DNA of 64,000 nt from Escherichia coli DSM 30083 = JCM 1649 = ATCC 11775 (GCF_003697165.2 NZ_CP033092.2:2666001-2730000), one strand, 5' to 3'. Shown: positions 9,621-19,621, counted from the first letter of the stretch. The notes: generated from the letters alone by a model not told the origin. Numbers and translations: made by a program.

Positions 9621-11183
9621 ATGCAAACACAAAAACCGACTCTCGAACTGCTAACCTGCAAAGGCGCTTATCGCGACAACCCGACTGCGCTTTTTCACCA
9701 GTTGTGTGGGGATCGCCCGGCAACGCTGCTGCTGGAATCCGCAGATATCGACAGCAAAGATGATTTAAAAAGCCTGCTGCTGGTAGACAGTGCGCTGCGC
9801 ATTACAGCATTAAGTGACACTGTCACAATCCAGGCGCTTTCCGGCAATGGAGAAGCCCTGTTGACACTACTGGATAACGCCTTGCCTGCGGGTGTGGAAA
9901 ATGAACAATCACCAAACTGCCGCGTACTGCGCTTCCCGCCTGTCAGTCCACTGCTGGATGAAGACGCCCGCTTATGCTCCCTTTCGGTTTTTGACGCTTT
10001 CCGCTTATTACAGAATCTGTTGAATGTACCGAAGGAAGAACGAGAAGCAATGTTCTTCGGCGGCCTGTTCTCTTATGACCTTGTGGCGGGATTTGAAAAT
10101 TTACCGCAACTGTCAGCGGAAAATAGCTGCCCTGATTTCTGTTTTTATCTCGCTGAAACGCTGATGGTGATTGACCATCAGAAAAAAAGCACCCGTATTC
10201 AGGCCAGCCTGTTTGCTCCGAATGAAGAAGAAAAACAACGTCTCACTGCTCGCCTGAACGAACTACGTCAGCAACTGACCGAAGCCGCGCCGCCGCTGCC
10301 GGTGGTTTCCGTGCCGCATATGCGTTGTGAATGTAACCAGAGCGATGAAGAGTTCGGTGGCGTAGTGCGTTTGTTGCAAAAAGCGATTCGCGCCGGAGAA
10401 ATTTTCCAGGTGGTGCCATCTCGCCGTTTCTCTCTGCCCTGCCCGTCACCGCTGGCGGCCTATTACGTGCTGAAAAAGAGTAATCCCAGCCCGTACATGT
10501 TTTTTATGCAGGATAATGATTTCACCCTGTTTGGCGCGTCGCCGGAAAGTTCGCTCAAGTATGACGCCACCAGCCGCCAGATTGAGATTTACCCGATTGC
10601 CGGAACACGTCCACGCGGTCGTCGTGCCGATGGTTCGCTGGACAGAGACCTCGACAGCCGCATCGAACTGGAGATGCGTACCGATCATAAAGAGCTTTCT
10701 GAACATCTGATGCTGGTGGATCTCGCCCGTAATGACCTGGCACGCATTTGCACACCCGGCAGCCGCTACGTCGCCGATCTCACCAAAGTTGACCGTTACT
10801 CTTACGTGATGCACCTGGTCTCCCGCGTTGTTGGTGAGCTGCGCCACGATCTCGACGCCCTGCACGCTTACCGCGCCTGTATGAATATGGGGACGTTAAG
10901 CGGTGCACCGAAAGTACGCGCTATGCAGTTAATTGCCGAAGCAGAAGGTCGTCGACGCGGCAGCTACGGCGGCGCGGTAGGTTATTTTACCGCGCATGGC
11001 GATCTCGACACCTGCATTGTGATCCGCTCGGCGCTGGTGGAAAACGGTATCGCCACCGTGCAAGCCGGTGCTGGCGTAGTCCTTGATTCTGTTCCGCAGT
11101 CGGAAGCCGACGAAACTCGTAATAAAGCCCGCGCTGTACTGCGCGCTATTGCCACCGCGCATCATGCACAGGAGACCTTCTGA
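9621..11183 (+). CDS. trpE: Anthranilate synthase component I
   Basis: A 520-residue chorismate-using subunit. With the TrpD glutaminase it makes anthranilate, the first step of tryptophan synthesis. The tryptophan feedback site LLLES is near residue 38. The chorismate-binding core contains PIAGTRPRG, and the C-terminal region contains SGAPKVRAM. The stop overlaps the trpD ATG by one base (TGATG), which is the known translational coupling. Confidence 0.98.
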   Translation: MQTQKPTLELLTCKGAYRDNPTALFHQLCGDRPATLLLESADIDSKDDLKSLLLVDSALRITALSDTVTIQALSGNGEALLTLLDNALPAGVENEQSPNCRVLRFPPVSPLLDEDARLCSLSVFDAFRLLQNLLNVPKEEREAMFFGGLFSYDLVAGFENLPQLSAENSCPDFCFYLAETLMVIDHQKKSTRIQASLFAPNEEEKQRLTARLNELRQQLTEAAPPLPVVSVPHMRCECNQSDEEFGGVVRLLQKAIRAGEIFQVVPSRRFSLPCPSPLAAYYVLKKSNPSPYMFFMQDNDFTLFGASPESSLKYDATSRQIEIYPIAGTRPRGRRADGSLDRDLDSRIELEMRTDHKELSEHLMLVDLARNDLARICTPGSRYVADLTKVDRYSYVMHLVSRVVGELRHDLDALHAYRACMNMGTLSGAPKVRAMQLIAEAEGRRRGSYGGAVGYFTAHGDLDTCIVIRSALVENGIATVQAGAGVVLDSVPQSEADETRNKARAVLRAIATAHHAQETF

Positions 11184-12778
11184 TGGCTGACATTCTGCTG
11201 CTCGATAATATCGACTCTTTTACGTACAACCTGGCAGATCAGTTGCGCAGCAATGGTCATAACGTGGTGATTTACCGCAACCATATTCCGGCGCAGACCT
11301 TAATTGAACGCCTGGCGACGATGAGCAATCCGGTGCTGATGCTTTCTCCTGGCCCCGGTGTGCCGAGCGAAGCCGGTTGTATGCCGGAACTCCTCACCCG
11401 CTTGCGTGGCAAGCTGCCAATTATTGGCATTTGCCTCGGACATCAGGCGATTGTCGAAGCTTACGGGGGCTATGTCGGTCAGGCGGGCGAAATTCTTCAC
11501 GGTAAAGCGTCGAGCATTGAACATGACGGTCAGGCGATGTTTGCCGGATTAACAAACCCGCTGCCAGTGGCGCGTTATCACTCGCTGGTTGGCAGTAATA
11601 TTCCGGCCGGTTTAACCATCAACGCCCATTTTAATGGCATGGTGATGGCGGTGCGTCATGATGCGGATCGCGTTTGTGGATTCCAGTTCCATCCGGAATC
11701 CATTCTTACTACCCAGGGCGCTCGCCTGCTGGAACAAACGCTGGCCTGGGCGCAGCAGAAACTAGAGCCAACCAACACGCTGCAACCGATTCTGGAAAAA
11801 CTGTATCAGGCGCAGACCCTTAGCCAGCAGGAAAGCCACCAGCTGTTTTCAGCGGTGGTACGTGGCGAGCTGAAACCAGAACAACTGGCGGCGGCGCTGG
11901 TGAGCATGAAAATTCGCGGTGAGCACCCGAACGAGATCGCCGGGGCGGCAACCGCGCTACTGGAAAACGCCGCGCCGTTCCCGCGCCCGGATTATCTGTT
12001 TGCCGATATCGTCGGTACTGGCGGTGACGGCAGCAACAGCATCAATATTTCTACCGCCAGCGCGTTTGTCGCCGCGGCCTGCGGGCTGAAAGTGGCGAAA
12101 CACGGCAACCGTAGCGTCTCCAGTAAATCCGGCTCGTCGGATCTGCTGGCGGCGTTCGGTATTAATCTTGATATGAACGCCGATAAATCGCGCCAGGCGC
12201 TGGATGAGTTAGGCGTCTGTTTCCTCTTTGCACCGAAATATCACACCGGATTCCGCCATGCAATGCCGGTTCGCCAGCAACTGAAAACCCGCACACTGTT
12301 CAATGTGCTGGGGCCATTAATTAACCCGGCGCATCCGCCGCTGGCGTTAATTGGTGTCTACAGCCCGGAGCTGGTGCTGCCGATTGCCGAAACCTTGCGC
12401 GTGCTGGGGTATCAACGCGCGGCAGTGGTGCACAGCGGCGGGATGGATGAAGTTTCATTACACGCGCCGACAATCGTTGCCGAACTACATGACGGCGAAA
12501 TTAAGAGCTATCAGTTGACCGCTGAAGATTTTGGCCTGACACCCTACCACCAGGAGCAACTGGCAGGCGGAACACCGGAAGAAAACCGTGACATTTTAAC
12601 ACGCTTGTTACAAGGTAAAGGCGACGCCGCTCACGAAGCAGCCGTCGCGGCGAATGTCGCCATGTTAATGCGCCTGCATGGCCATGAAGATCTGCAAGCC
12701 AATGCGCAAACCGTTCTTGAGGTACTGCGCAGTGGTTCCGCTTACGACAGAGTCACCGCACTGGCGGCACGAGGGTAA
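11183..12778 (+). CDS. trpD: Bifunctional anthranilate synthase glutaminase / anthranilate phosphoribosyltransferase
   Basis: A 531-residue TrpG-TrpD fusion. The N-terminal class I glutaminase (about 1-195) has the nucleophile in GICLGHQAI and the His/Glu of the triad in FQFHPES. The C-terminal phosphoribosyltransferase (about 200-531) has GTGGDGSNSINIST and KHGNRSVSSKSGS for PRPP and anthranilate binding. A constitutive internal promoter is known near the distal end of E. coli trpD; I did not place it. Confidence 0.98.
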   Translation: MADILLLDNIDSFTYNLADQLRSNGHNVVIYRNHIPAQTLIERLATMSNPVLMLSPGPGVPSEAGCMPELLTRLRGKLPIIGICLGHQAIVEAYGGYVGQAGEILHGKASSIEHDGQAMFAGLTNPLPVARYHSLVGSNIPAGLTINAHFNGMVMAVRHDADRVCGFQFHPESILTTQGARLLEQTLAWAQQKLEPTNTLQPILEKLYQAQTLSQQESHQLFSAVVRGELKPEQLAAALVSMKIRGEHPNEIAGAATALLENAAPFPRPDYLFADIVGTGGDGSNSINISTASAFVAAACGLKVAKHGNRSVSSKSGSSDLLAAFGINLDMNADKSRQALDELGVCFLFAPKYHTGFRHAMPVRQQLKTRTLFNVLGPLINPAHPPLALIGVYSPELVLPIAETLRVLGYQRAAVVHSGGMDEVSLHAPTIVAELHDGEIKSYQLTAEDFGLTPYHQEQLAGGTPEENRDILTRLLQGKGDAAHEAAVAANVAMLMRLHGHEDLQANAQTVLEVLRSGSAYDRVTALAARG

Positions 12779-12781
12779 ATA

Positions 12782-14140
12782 ATGCAAACCGTTTTAGCGA
12801 AAATCGTCGCAGACAAGGCGATTTGGGTAGAAGCCCGCAAACAGCAGCAACCGCTGGCCAGTTTTCAGAATGAGATTCAGCCGAGCACGCGACATTTTTA
12901 TGATGCGCTACAGGGTGCACGCACGGCGTTTATTCTGGAGTGCAAAAAAGCGTCGCCGTCAAAAGGCGTGATCCGTGATGATTTCGATCCGGCACGCATT
13001 GCAACCGTTTACAGAAATTATGCTTCGGCAATTTCGGTGCTGACTGATGAGAAATATTTTCAGGGAAGCTTTGATTTCCTCCCCATCGTCAGCCAAATCG
13101 CCCCACAGCCGATTTTATGTAAAGACTTTATTATCGACCCTTACCAGATCTATCTGGCGCGCTATTACCAGGCCGATGCCTGCTTATTAATGCTTTCAGT
13201 ACTGGATGATGAACAATATCGCCAGCTTGCCGCCGTCGCCCACAGTCTGGAGATGGGTGTGCTGACCGAAGTCAGTAATGAAGAGGAACTGGAGCGCGCC
13301 ATTGCATTGGGGGCAAAGGTCGTTGGCATCAACAACCGCGATCTGCGCGATTTGTCGATTGATCTCAACCGTACCCGCGAGCTTGCGCCGAAACTGGGGC
13401 ACAATGTGACGGTAATCAGCGAATCCGGCATCAATACTTACGCTCAGGTGCGCGAGTTAAGCCACTTCGCTAACGGTTTTCTGATTGGTTCGGCGTTGAT
13501 GGCCCATGACGATTTGAACGCCGCCGTGCGCCGGGTGTTGCTGGGTGAGAATAAAGTGTGTGGCCTGACTCGCCCACAAGATGCCAGAGCCGCTTATGAC
13601 GCTGGTGCTATATACGGTGGATTAATATTTGTTACAACGTCACCGCGTTGCGTCAGCGTTGAACAGGCGCAGGAAGTGATGGCTGCGGCACCGTTGCAGT
13701 ATGTTGGCGTGTTCCGCAATCACGATATTGCCGATGTGGTGGACAAAGCTAAGGTGTTATCGCTGGCGGCAGTGCAACTGCATGGTAATGAAGATCAGCT
13801 GTATATCGACACTCTGCGTGAGGCTCTGCCAGCACACGTCGCCATCTGGAAGGCTTTAAGTGTCGGTGAAACTCTTCCCGCGCGCGATTTTCAGCACATC
13901 GATAAATATGTATTCGACAACGGTCAGGGCGGGAGCGGACAACGTTTCGACTGGTCACTATTAAATGGTCAATCGCTTGGCAACGTTCTGCTGGCGGGGG
14001 GCTTAGGCGCAGATAACTGCGTGGAAGCGGCACAAACCGGCTGCGCCGGGCTTGATTTTAATTCTGCTGTAGAGTCGCAACCGGGTATCAAAGACGCACG
14101 TCTTTTGGCCTCGGTTTTCCAGACGCTGCGCGCATATTAA
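12782..14140 (+). CDS. trpC: Bifunctional indole-3-glycerol-phosphate synthase / phosphoribosylanthranilate isomerase
   Basis: A 452-residue fusion of two TIM barrels. The N-terminal IGPS domain (about 1-255) includes the CKKASPSKG and CKDFIIDPYQ motifs. The C-terminal TrpF isomerase domain (about 256-452) begins near KVCGLTRPQDA, with the catalytic Cys in VCGLT. The protein order is the reverse of the reaction order, as in all enterics. Confidence 0.98.
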   Translation: MQTVLAKIVADKAIWVEARKQQQPLASFQNEIQPSTRHFYDALQGARTAFILECKKASPSKGVIRDDFDPARIATVYRNYASAISVLTDEKYFQGSFDFLPIVSQIAPQPILCKDFIIDPYQIYLARYYQADACLLMLSVLDDEQYRQLAAVAHSLEMGVLTEVSNEEELERAIALGAKVVGINNRDLRDLSIDLNRTRELAPKLGHNVTVISESGINTYAQVRELSHFANGFLIGSALMAHDDLNAAVRRVLLGENKVCGLTRPQDARAAYDAGAIYGGLIFVTTSPRCVSVEQAQEVMAAAPLQYVGVFRNHDIADVVDKAKVLSLAAVQLHGNEDQLYIDTLREALPAHVAIWKALSVGETLPARDFQHIDKYVFDNGQGGSGQRFDWSLLNGQSLGNVLLAGGLGADNCVEAAQTGCAGLDFNSAVESQPGIKDARLLASVFQTLRAY

Positions 14141-14151
14141 GGAAAGGAACA

Positions 14152-15345
14152 ATGACAACATTACTTAACCCCTATTTTGGTGAGTTTGGCGGCATGTACG
14201 TGCCACAAATCCTGATGCCTGCTCTGCGCCAGCTGGAAGAAGCTTTTGTCAGCGCGCAAAAAGATCCTGAATTTCAGGCTCAGTTCAACGACCTGCTGAA
14301 AAACTATGCCGGGCGTCCAACCGCGCTGACCAAATGCCAGAACATTACAGCCGGGACGAACACCACGCTGTATCTGAAGCGCGAAGATTTGCTGCACGGC
14401 GGCGCGCATAAAACTAACCAGGTGCTCGGTCAGGCTTTACTGGCGAAGCGGATGGGTAAAACTAAAATTATTGCCGAAACCGGTGCCGGTCAGCATGGCG
14501 TGGCGTCGGCCCTTGCCAGCGCCCTGCTCGGCCTGAAATGCCGTATTTATATGGGTGCCAAAGACGTTGAACGCCAGTCGCCTAACGTTTTCCGGATGCG
14601 CTTAATGGGTGCGGAAGTGATCCCGGTGCATAGCGGTTCCGCGACCCTGAAAGATGCCTGTAATGAGGCGCTACGCGACTGGTCCGGCAGTTATGAAACC
14701 GCACACTATATGCTGGGTACCGCAGCTGGCCCGCATCCTTACCCGACCATTGTGCGTGAGTTTCAGCGGATGATTGGCGAAGAAACGAAAGCGCAGATTC
14801 TGGAAAGAGAAGGTCGCCTGCCGGATGCCGTTATCGCCTGTGTTGGCGGTGGTTCGAATGCCATCGGTATGTTTGCAGATTTCATCAACGAAACCGACGT
14901 CGGCCTGATTGGTGTGGAGCCTGGCGGCCACGGTATCGAAACTGGCGAGCACGGCGCACCGTTAAAACATGGTCGCGTGGGCATCTATTTCGGTATGAAA
15001 GCGCCGATGATGCAAACCGAAGACGGGCAAATTGAAGAGTCTTACTCCATTTCTGCCGGGCTGGATTTCCCGTCCGTCGGCCCGCAACATGCGTATCTCA
15101 ACAGCACTGGACGCGCTGATTACGTGTCTATTACCGACGATGAAGCCCTGGAAGCCTTTAAAACGCTTTGCCTGCATGAAGGGATCATCCCGGCGCTGGA
15201 ATCCTCCCACGCCCTGGCCCATGCGCTGAAAATGATGCGCGAAAATCCCGAAAAAGAGCAGCTACTGGTGGTTAACCTTTCCGGTCGCGGCGATAAAGAC
15301 ATCTTCACCGTTCACGATATTTTGAAAGCACGAGGGGAAATCTGA
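14152..15345 (+). CDS. trpB: Tryptophan synthase beta subunit
   Basis: A 397-residue PLP enzyme that condenses indole with serine. The PLP lysine lies in HKTNQVLGQ (near residue 87) and the phosphate-binding loop in [10 protein letters not shown]. Indole is channelled from TrpA in the alpha2-beta2 complex. The stop overlaps the trpA ATG (TGATG). A good AGGAA site precedes ATG 14152. Confidence 0.98.
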
Positions 15346-16151
15346 TGGAACGCTACGAATCTCTGTTTACCCAGTTGAAGGAGCGCAAAGAAGGCGCATT
15401 CGTTCCTTTCGTCACCCTCGGTGATCCGGGCATTGAGCAGTCGTTGAAAATTATCGATACGCTAATTGAAGCCGGTGCTGACGCGCTGGAGTTAGGCATC
15501 CCCTTCTCCGACCCACTGGCGGATGGCCCGACGATTCAAAACGCCACACTGCGTGCTTTTGCGGCGGGAGTAACCCCGGCGCAGTGCTTTGAGGTGCTGG
15601 CACTCATTCGCCAGAAGCACCCGACCATTCCCATCGGCCTTTTGATGTATGCCAACCTGGTGTTTAACAAAGGCATTGATGAGTTTTATGCCGAGTGCGA
15701 GAAAGTCGGCGTCGATTCGGTGCTGGTTGCCGATGTGCCCGTGGAAGAGTCCGCGCCCTTCCGCCAGGCCGCGTTGCGTCATAATGTCGCACCTATCTTT
15801 ATTTGCCCGCCTAATGCCGACGATGATTTGCTGCGCCAGATAGCCTCTTACGGTCGTGGTTACACCTATTTGCTGTCGCGAGCGGGCGTGACCGGCGCAG
15901 AAAACCGCGCCGCGTTACCCCTCAATCATCTGGTTGCGAAGCTGAAAGAGTACAACGCTGCGCCTCCATTGCAGGGATTTGGTATTTCCGCCCCGGATCA
16001 GGTAAAAGCAGCGATTGATGCAGGAGCTGCGGGCGCGATTTCTGGTTCGGCCATCGTTAAAATCATCGAGCAACATATTAATGAGCCAGAGAAAATGCTG
16101 GCGGCACTGAAAGCTTTTGTACAACCGATGAAAGCGGCGACGCGCAGTTAA
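15345..16151 (+). CDS. trpA: Tryptophan synthase alpha subunit
   Basis: A 268-residue TIM barrel that cleaves indole-3-glycerol phosphate. Catalytic Glu49 lies in [16 protein letters not shown], and Asp60 lies in the same stretch. It is the last structural gene of the operon, coupled to trpB by a one-base overlap. Confidence 0.98.
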
Positions 16152-16158
16152 TTCCACA

Positions 16159-16184
16159 GCCGCCAGTTCCGCTGGCGGCATTTT
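16159..16184 (+). terminator. trp operon terminator
   Basis: The hairpin GCCGCCAG / CTGGCGGC (16159-16166 with 16172-16179) is followed by ATTTT, 8 bp after the trpA stop. This is the known trp t site. T-rich DNA after it fits the downstream Rho-dependent element. Confidence 0.92.
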
Positions 16185-16531
16185 AACTTTCTTTAACGAA
16201 GCCGGAAAAATCCTAAATTCATTTGTTATTTATCTTTTTACCGTTTCGCTTACCCCTGTCGAACGTCAACTTACGTCTTTTTTCCGCCCAACAGTAATAT
16301 AATCAAACAAATTAATCCCGCAACATAACACCAGTAAAATCAATAATTTTCTCTAAGTCACTTATTCCTCAGGCAATTGTTAATACATCCAGAACGTTCC
16401 TCAAAATATATTTTTCCACTTTCTTCTCGTTACGCTTAATTTGACTAATTCTCATTAACGACTAATTTTAATGAGTGTCGACACACAACACTCATATTAA
16501 TGAAACAGTGCAACGCAACGGGAGAAATAAC
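16185..16531 (+). promoter_or_regulatory. AT-rich region upstream of yciGFE
   Basis: About 350 bp of AT-rich DNA without a convincing gene. It should contain the promoter of the yciG-yciF-yciE stress operon, which is RpoS- and H-NS-linked in E. coli. I did not assign hexamers. The GGGAGAA site just before 16532 sets the yciG start. Confidence 0.45.
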
Positions 16532-16711
16532 ATGACCGAACATCGTGGTGGTTCAGGAAATTTCGCCGAAGACCGTGAGAAGGCATCCAACGCAGGCCGT
16601 AAAGGCGGTCAGCATAGCGGCGGTAATTTTAAAAATGATCCGCAACGCGCATCCGAAGCAGGTAAAAAAGGCGGTCAACAAAGCGGTGATAATAAATCAG
16701 GAAAATCCTGA
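16532..16711 (+). CDS. yciG: Stress-induced KGG-repeat protein YciG
   Basis: A 59-residue very hydrophilic protein with two KGG motifs (AGRKGGQHSGG, AGKKGGQQSG). The family is linked to general stress and motility in E. coli. I chose ATG 16532 because GGGAGAA precedes it and the family starts MTEHRGGSGNF or similar. It is first in the yciGFE operon. Confidence 0.93.
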   Translation: MTEHRGGSGNFAEDREKASNAGRKGGQHSGGNFKNDPQRASEAGKKGGQQSGDNKSGKS

Positions 16712-16796
16712 TTCACCGTTAATTATTAATATCAGCTGATAAAGATAATTGCATCTGCGGGCCGTATGGCTCGCAGTGATTTCACTGGAGAAAAAT

Positions 16797-17297
16797 ATGA
16801 ATATGAAGACCATTGAAGATGTAATTATTCACCTGCTTTCAGATACCTACAGCGCAGAAAAACAATTAACCCGGGCACTGGCAAAACTCGCAAGAGCAAC
16901 ATCAAACGAAAAATTAAGTCAGGCTTTTCATGCGCACCTCGAGGAAACACATGGACAGATTGAACGTATTGATCAAGTTGTGGAATCAGAATCGAATCTG
17001 AAAATTAAGCGCATGAAATGTGTGGCAATGGAAGGTCTTATTGAAGAAGCTAATGAGGTCATCGAAAATACCGAGAAAAACGAAGTGCGTGATGCCGCAC
17101 TGATTGCCGCAGCACAGAAAGTCGAGCATTATGAGATTGCCAGTTACGGGACATTAGCGACGCTGGCTGAACAATTAGGTTATCGTAAAGCAGCGAAGCT
17201 TCTGAAAGAGACCCTGGAAGAAGAAAAGGCCACCGACATCAAATTGACTGATCTGGCCCTTAATAACGTAAATAAGAAAGCCGAAAATAAAGCCTGA
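16797..17297 (+). CDS. yciF: Ferritin-like DUF892 protein YciF
   Basis: A 166-residue four-helix protein of the YciE/YciF family. It dimerises and has ferritin/rubrerythrin-like metal ligands (EExxH-type residues in HLEETHGQ and KVEHYEIASY). Its function is a stress role without known chemistry. ATG 16797 follows a GGAG site; a second in-frame ATG lies two codons later. Confidence 0.94.
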   Translation: MNMKTIEDVIIHLLSDTYSAEKQLTRALAKLARATSNEKLSQAFHAHLEETHGQIERIDQVVESESNLKIKRMKCVAMEGLIEEANEVIENTEKNEVRDAALIAAAQKVEHYEIASYGTLATLAEQLGYRKAAKLLKETLEEEKATDIKLTDLALNNVNKKAENKA

Positions 17298-17342
17298 AAT
17301 ATGAACTTTAACTTTTAGTCATTTTATAAAGAGGACATTTTC

Positions 17343-17849
17343 ATGAATCGTATTGAACATTATCATGACTGGTTACGTGACGCCCACGCAATGGAAAAGC
17401 AAGCCGAATCTATGCTTGAGTCCATGGCCAGTCGTATAGATAATTATCCTGAACTACGCGCTCGTATTGAACAACATCTTAGTGAAACCAAAAATCAGAT
17501 TGTTCAACTGGAAACTATTCTTGATCGTAATGACATTTCACGTTCAGTCATTAAAGATTCCATGAGTAAAATAGCTGCACTTGGGCAGTCAATCGGTGGT
17601 ATATTCCCTTCTGATGAAATAGTCAAAGGCTCTATTAGCGGATATGTCTTCGAGCAATTTGAAATCGCCTGTTATACCTCACTCTTAGCAGCAGCAAAAA
17701 ATGCCGGTGATACAGCCTCAATTCCGATTATCGAAGCGATTTTAAATGATGAAAAGCACATGGCCGACTGGCTAATTCAGCATATTCCGCAAACAACTGA
17801 GAAATTCTTAATTCGCTCTGAAACTGATGGCGTAGAAGCGAAGAAATAA
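17343..17849 (+). CDS. yciE: Ferritin-like DUF892 protein YciE
   Basis: A 168-residue paralogue of YciF with the same helical-bundle pattern (HLSETKNQIVQLE, FEQFEIACY, LNDEKHMADW). It is last in the operon, 45 bp after yciF, with an AAGAGGA ribosome site. Confidence 0.94.
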   Translation: MNRIEHYHDWLRDAHAMEKQAESMLESMASRIDNYPELRARIEQHLSETKNQIVQLETILDRNDISRSVIKDSMSKIAALGQSIGGIFPSDEIVKGSISGYVFEQFEIACYTSLLAAAKNAGDTASIPIIEAILNDEKHMADWLIQHIPQTTEKFLIRSETDGVEAKK

Positions 17850-17872
17850 TACCCTTTATACCATGTCCTTAT

Positions 17873-17899
17873 TGACCCCGTAATTACGGGGTCATTTTT
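17873..17899. terminator. Terminator after yciE
   Basis: GACCCCGTAATTACGGGGTC followed by ATTTTT, between yciE and the convergent ompW remnant. It is probably the shared yciE/ompW terminator. Confidence 0.85.
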
Positions 17900-17907
17900 G
17901 TGCGGAA

Positions 17908-18024
17908 TTAAAAACGATATCCTGCTGAGAACATAAACACCCACGGATCGAGGCGTACGCTATCGTGTTGCTGTGCTCCGCCCAGTTTATAATTGGCAGT
18001 GGTATCAATATCCATGTACCAGAC
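17908..18024 (-). pseudogene. ompW: ompW 3' remnant at the prophage junction
   Basis: The minus strand encodes the last 38 residues of the outer-membrane porin OmpW, ending RLDPWVFMFSAGYRF with the terminal Phe of beta-barrel proteins. Homology stops near 18024 and phage DNA begins. ompW normally follows yciE, so prophage integration split it. The rest of the gene should lie beyond the integrase, outside this window. The exact attachment core cannot be set without the other junction. Confidence 0.88.
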
Positions 18025-18336
18025 TGGTAGGTTTCAAAAAACACAATAACCAATTGTATTTGAAGCAAAAAACAAGACTTTGAGATGTTTTTTTGTACCT
18101 TTTTTTTATGTTTTTAACTGTCTGATTTTATTGAAATCTTTTTTAGTTTTGCAGAAGGAATTTTTTACTTGATTGTAACTTTTTCGTTTTTTTGGGGCTA
18201 ATTGACGCGCAATGCTGGGCGGGGAGCGCACAGCCAAAAAAACCGAAATTGACCGCTAATTACTGCCAATCATCATCGCTCTGATTGAGCGTAAATCATT
18301 CAGGTTATTCAGTTCTTCCTTCTGCTCTCGCTGACG
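18025..18336. other. Prophage end: attachment-proximal non-coding DNA
   Basis: About 310 bp next to the ompW remnant, with long T-runs from about 18090 to 18200 and a tract of mixed composition after that. I see no supported gene. The attachment half-site must be at its left edge. Confidence 0.5.
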
Positions 18337-18618
18337 TCAATAAATCCCATCATTGCGATCAACCTCATCCTTAACCATTGATGCGAGCAGTTCTTCCAGT
18401 TTCTGCGCTGATAGCTTTACCTGGTGATCTTCAGCATCTTCCCGGGCTATTGTGGTTCGCGCAGTGGCTGATTTTGCTGACATCACCACAGGGGGCAGAC
18501 GGACCATTGAACCATGGCCTCCGGAACAAATAAGGGCAAAAATAACAACCACTATCGAAAGCTCACAAACTAACCGCAGCACGTTCCTGCATACGACGTG
18601 TCTGCGGCATAATCCCAA
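18337..18618 (-). CDS. Possible small membrane protein in the prophage exit region
   Basis: An open frame of up to 93 codons with one strongly hydrophobic stretch (LSIVVVIFALIC), then a charged helical C-terminus ending VKDEVDRNDGIY. The upstream part overlaps a terminator hairpin. If the gene is real it therefore probably starts at an internal GTG just before the hydrophobic segment. I do not recognise the family. It may equally be a degraded remnant. Confidence 0.3.
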   Translation of the reverse strand: MGLCRRHVVCRNVLRLVCELSIVVVIFALICSGGHGSMVRLPPVVMSAKSATARTTIAREDAEDHQVKLSAQKLEELLASMVKDEVDRNDGIY

Positions 18619-18787
18619 TGATTACTCCCTGACAGGATTTGCAGGCCACTCAATATCAGGTGCAGTTGATGTATCAACACGATTCAACAATACCCGATAT
18701 TTATTCCATGCCTCCAGCAACGATCTTTCTTCCTCCGTTGCGATTTCCAGATCTACAGCATCCTGCAGTGGCGCAATATACTCACTG
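18572..18787. repeat. Direct repeat, left copy (tfa 3' end)
   Basis: About 216 bp closely similar to 19622-19837. It covers the terminator-like hairpin and the 3' part of tfa. The pair brackets a methyltransferase gene. Confidence 0.85.
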
Positions 18788-18891
18788 AATTCCTGGATGT
18801 AGAACTGTGTGGTGACGGTCTTCCAGCCATTCGGCTCCTGCTGTATCGAAGCATACCAGGCTATTTCAATATCGCTATGCTGCGGCAGCAT
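18622..18891 (-). pseudogene. Truncated tail-fibre assembly (Tfa-like) gene
   Basis: An 89-codon frame whose last 50 codons nearly match the C-terminus of the intact tfa at 19671-20255; both end RVDTSTAPDIEW..NPVRE. The first 38 residues are unrelated to that copy and lack the usual Tfa N-terminal region. It is most simply a leftover of an older fibre/chaperone cassette. A short functional protein is possible. Confidence 0.75.
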
Positions 18892-18918
18892 TTAACCCCT
18901 TGTAATTCATCGCCATAA

Positions 18919-18947
18919 TTGATTTAATTCACAAATAAAACTATAAC
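18919..18947 (+). promoter_or_regulatory. Candidate promoter of the methyltransferase gene
   Basis: TTGATT (18919-18924), a 17-bp spacer, then TATAAC (18942-18947). If used, transcription would start near 18954, downstream of the first ATG. That would favour the second ATG at 18960 with a very short leader. No ribosome site is evident. Confidence 0.45.
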
Positions 18948-19616
18948 ATGGTGAAATCAATGAAAAAAAACACAGATGATGGGGCTAAAATTTACACACC
19001 ACTTACCCTAAAGCTTTATGACTGGTGGGTTTTGGGAGTATCAAATCGGCTTGCATGGGGATGTCCTACAAAGGAACACCTTCTTCCACACTTTCTGGAA
19101 CATGTAGGTAACAACCATCTGGATATTGGTGTTGGAACTGGGTTTTACCTTACTCACGTACCTGAGAGTAGTCTGATATCTTTAATGGATTTGAACGAAG
19201 CTAGCCTGAACGCGGCATCTACAAGGGCTGGGGAATCAAAAATTAAACATAAAATTAGCCATGATGTTTTTGAACCTTATCCCGCGGCGTTACATGGTCA
19301 ATTTGATTCCATTTCCATGTTTTACCTTCTTCACTGCCTGCCTGGAAATATATCTACAAAAAGCTGTGTAATACGCAATGCGGCGCAGGCCTTAACTGAC
19401 GATGGAACTCTATACGGAGCCACAATTCTTGGCGATGGAGTTGTGCACAATAGCTTCGGTCAAAAACTGATGCGCATTTACAATCAGAAAGGCATCTTTT
19501 CAAACACAAAAGATTCCGAAGAAGGCTTAACACATATACTCTCAGAGCATTTCGAGAATGTTAAAACCAAGGTTCAAGGTACTGTAGTAATGTTTTCCGC
19601 TTCAGGGAAAAAATAG
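18948..19616 (+). CDS. Class I SAM-dependent methyltransferase carried as a prophage cargo gene
   Basis: A 222-residue protein (218 if ATG 18960 is used). SAM-binding motif I reads LDIGVGTGF near residue 59 and the acidic end of strand 2 reads LMDLNEASL. Then come SMFYLLHCLPG (motif II/III region) and a post-core GATILGDGV. This is a small-molecule or unassigned methyltransferase and shows no DNA-methylase NPPY motif. It is on the opposite strand to the late tail genes, has its own promoter-like sequence, and lies between two copies of the tfa 3' end. It therefore looks like a moron. The substrate cannot be inferred. Confidence 0.8.
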   Translation: MVKSMKKNTDDGAKIYTPLTLKLYDWWVLGVSNRLAWGCPTKEHLLPHFLEHVGNNHLDIGVGTGFYLTHVPESSLISLMDLNEASLNAASTRAGESKIKHKISHDVFEPYPAALHGQFDSISMFYLLHCLPGNISTKSCVIRNAAQALTDDGTLYGATILGDGVVHNSFGQKLMRIYNQKGIFSNTKDSEEGLTHILSEHFENVKTKVQGTVVMFSASGKK

Positions 19617-19621
19617 CATCC

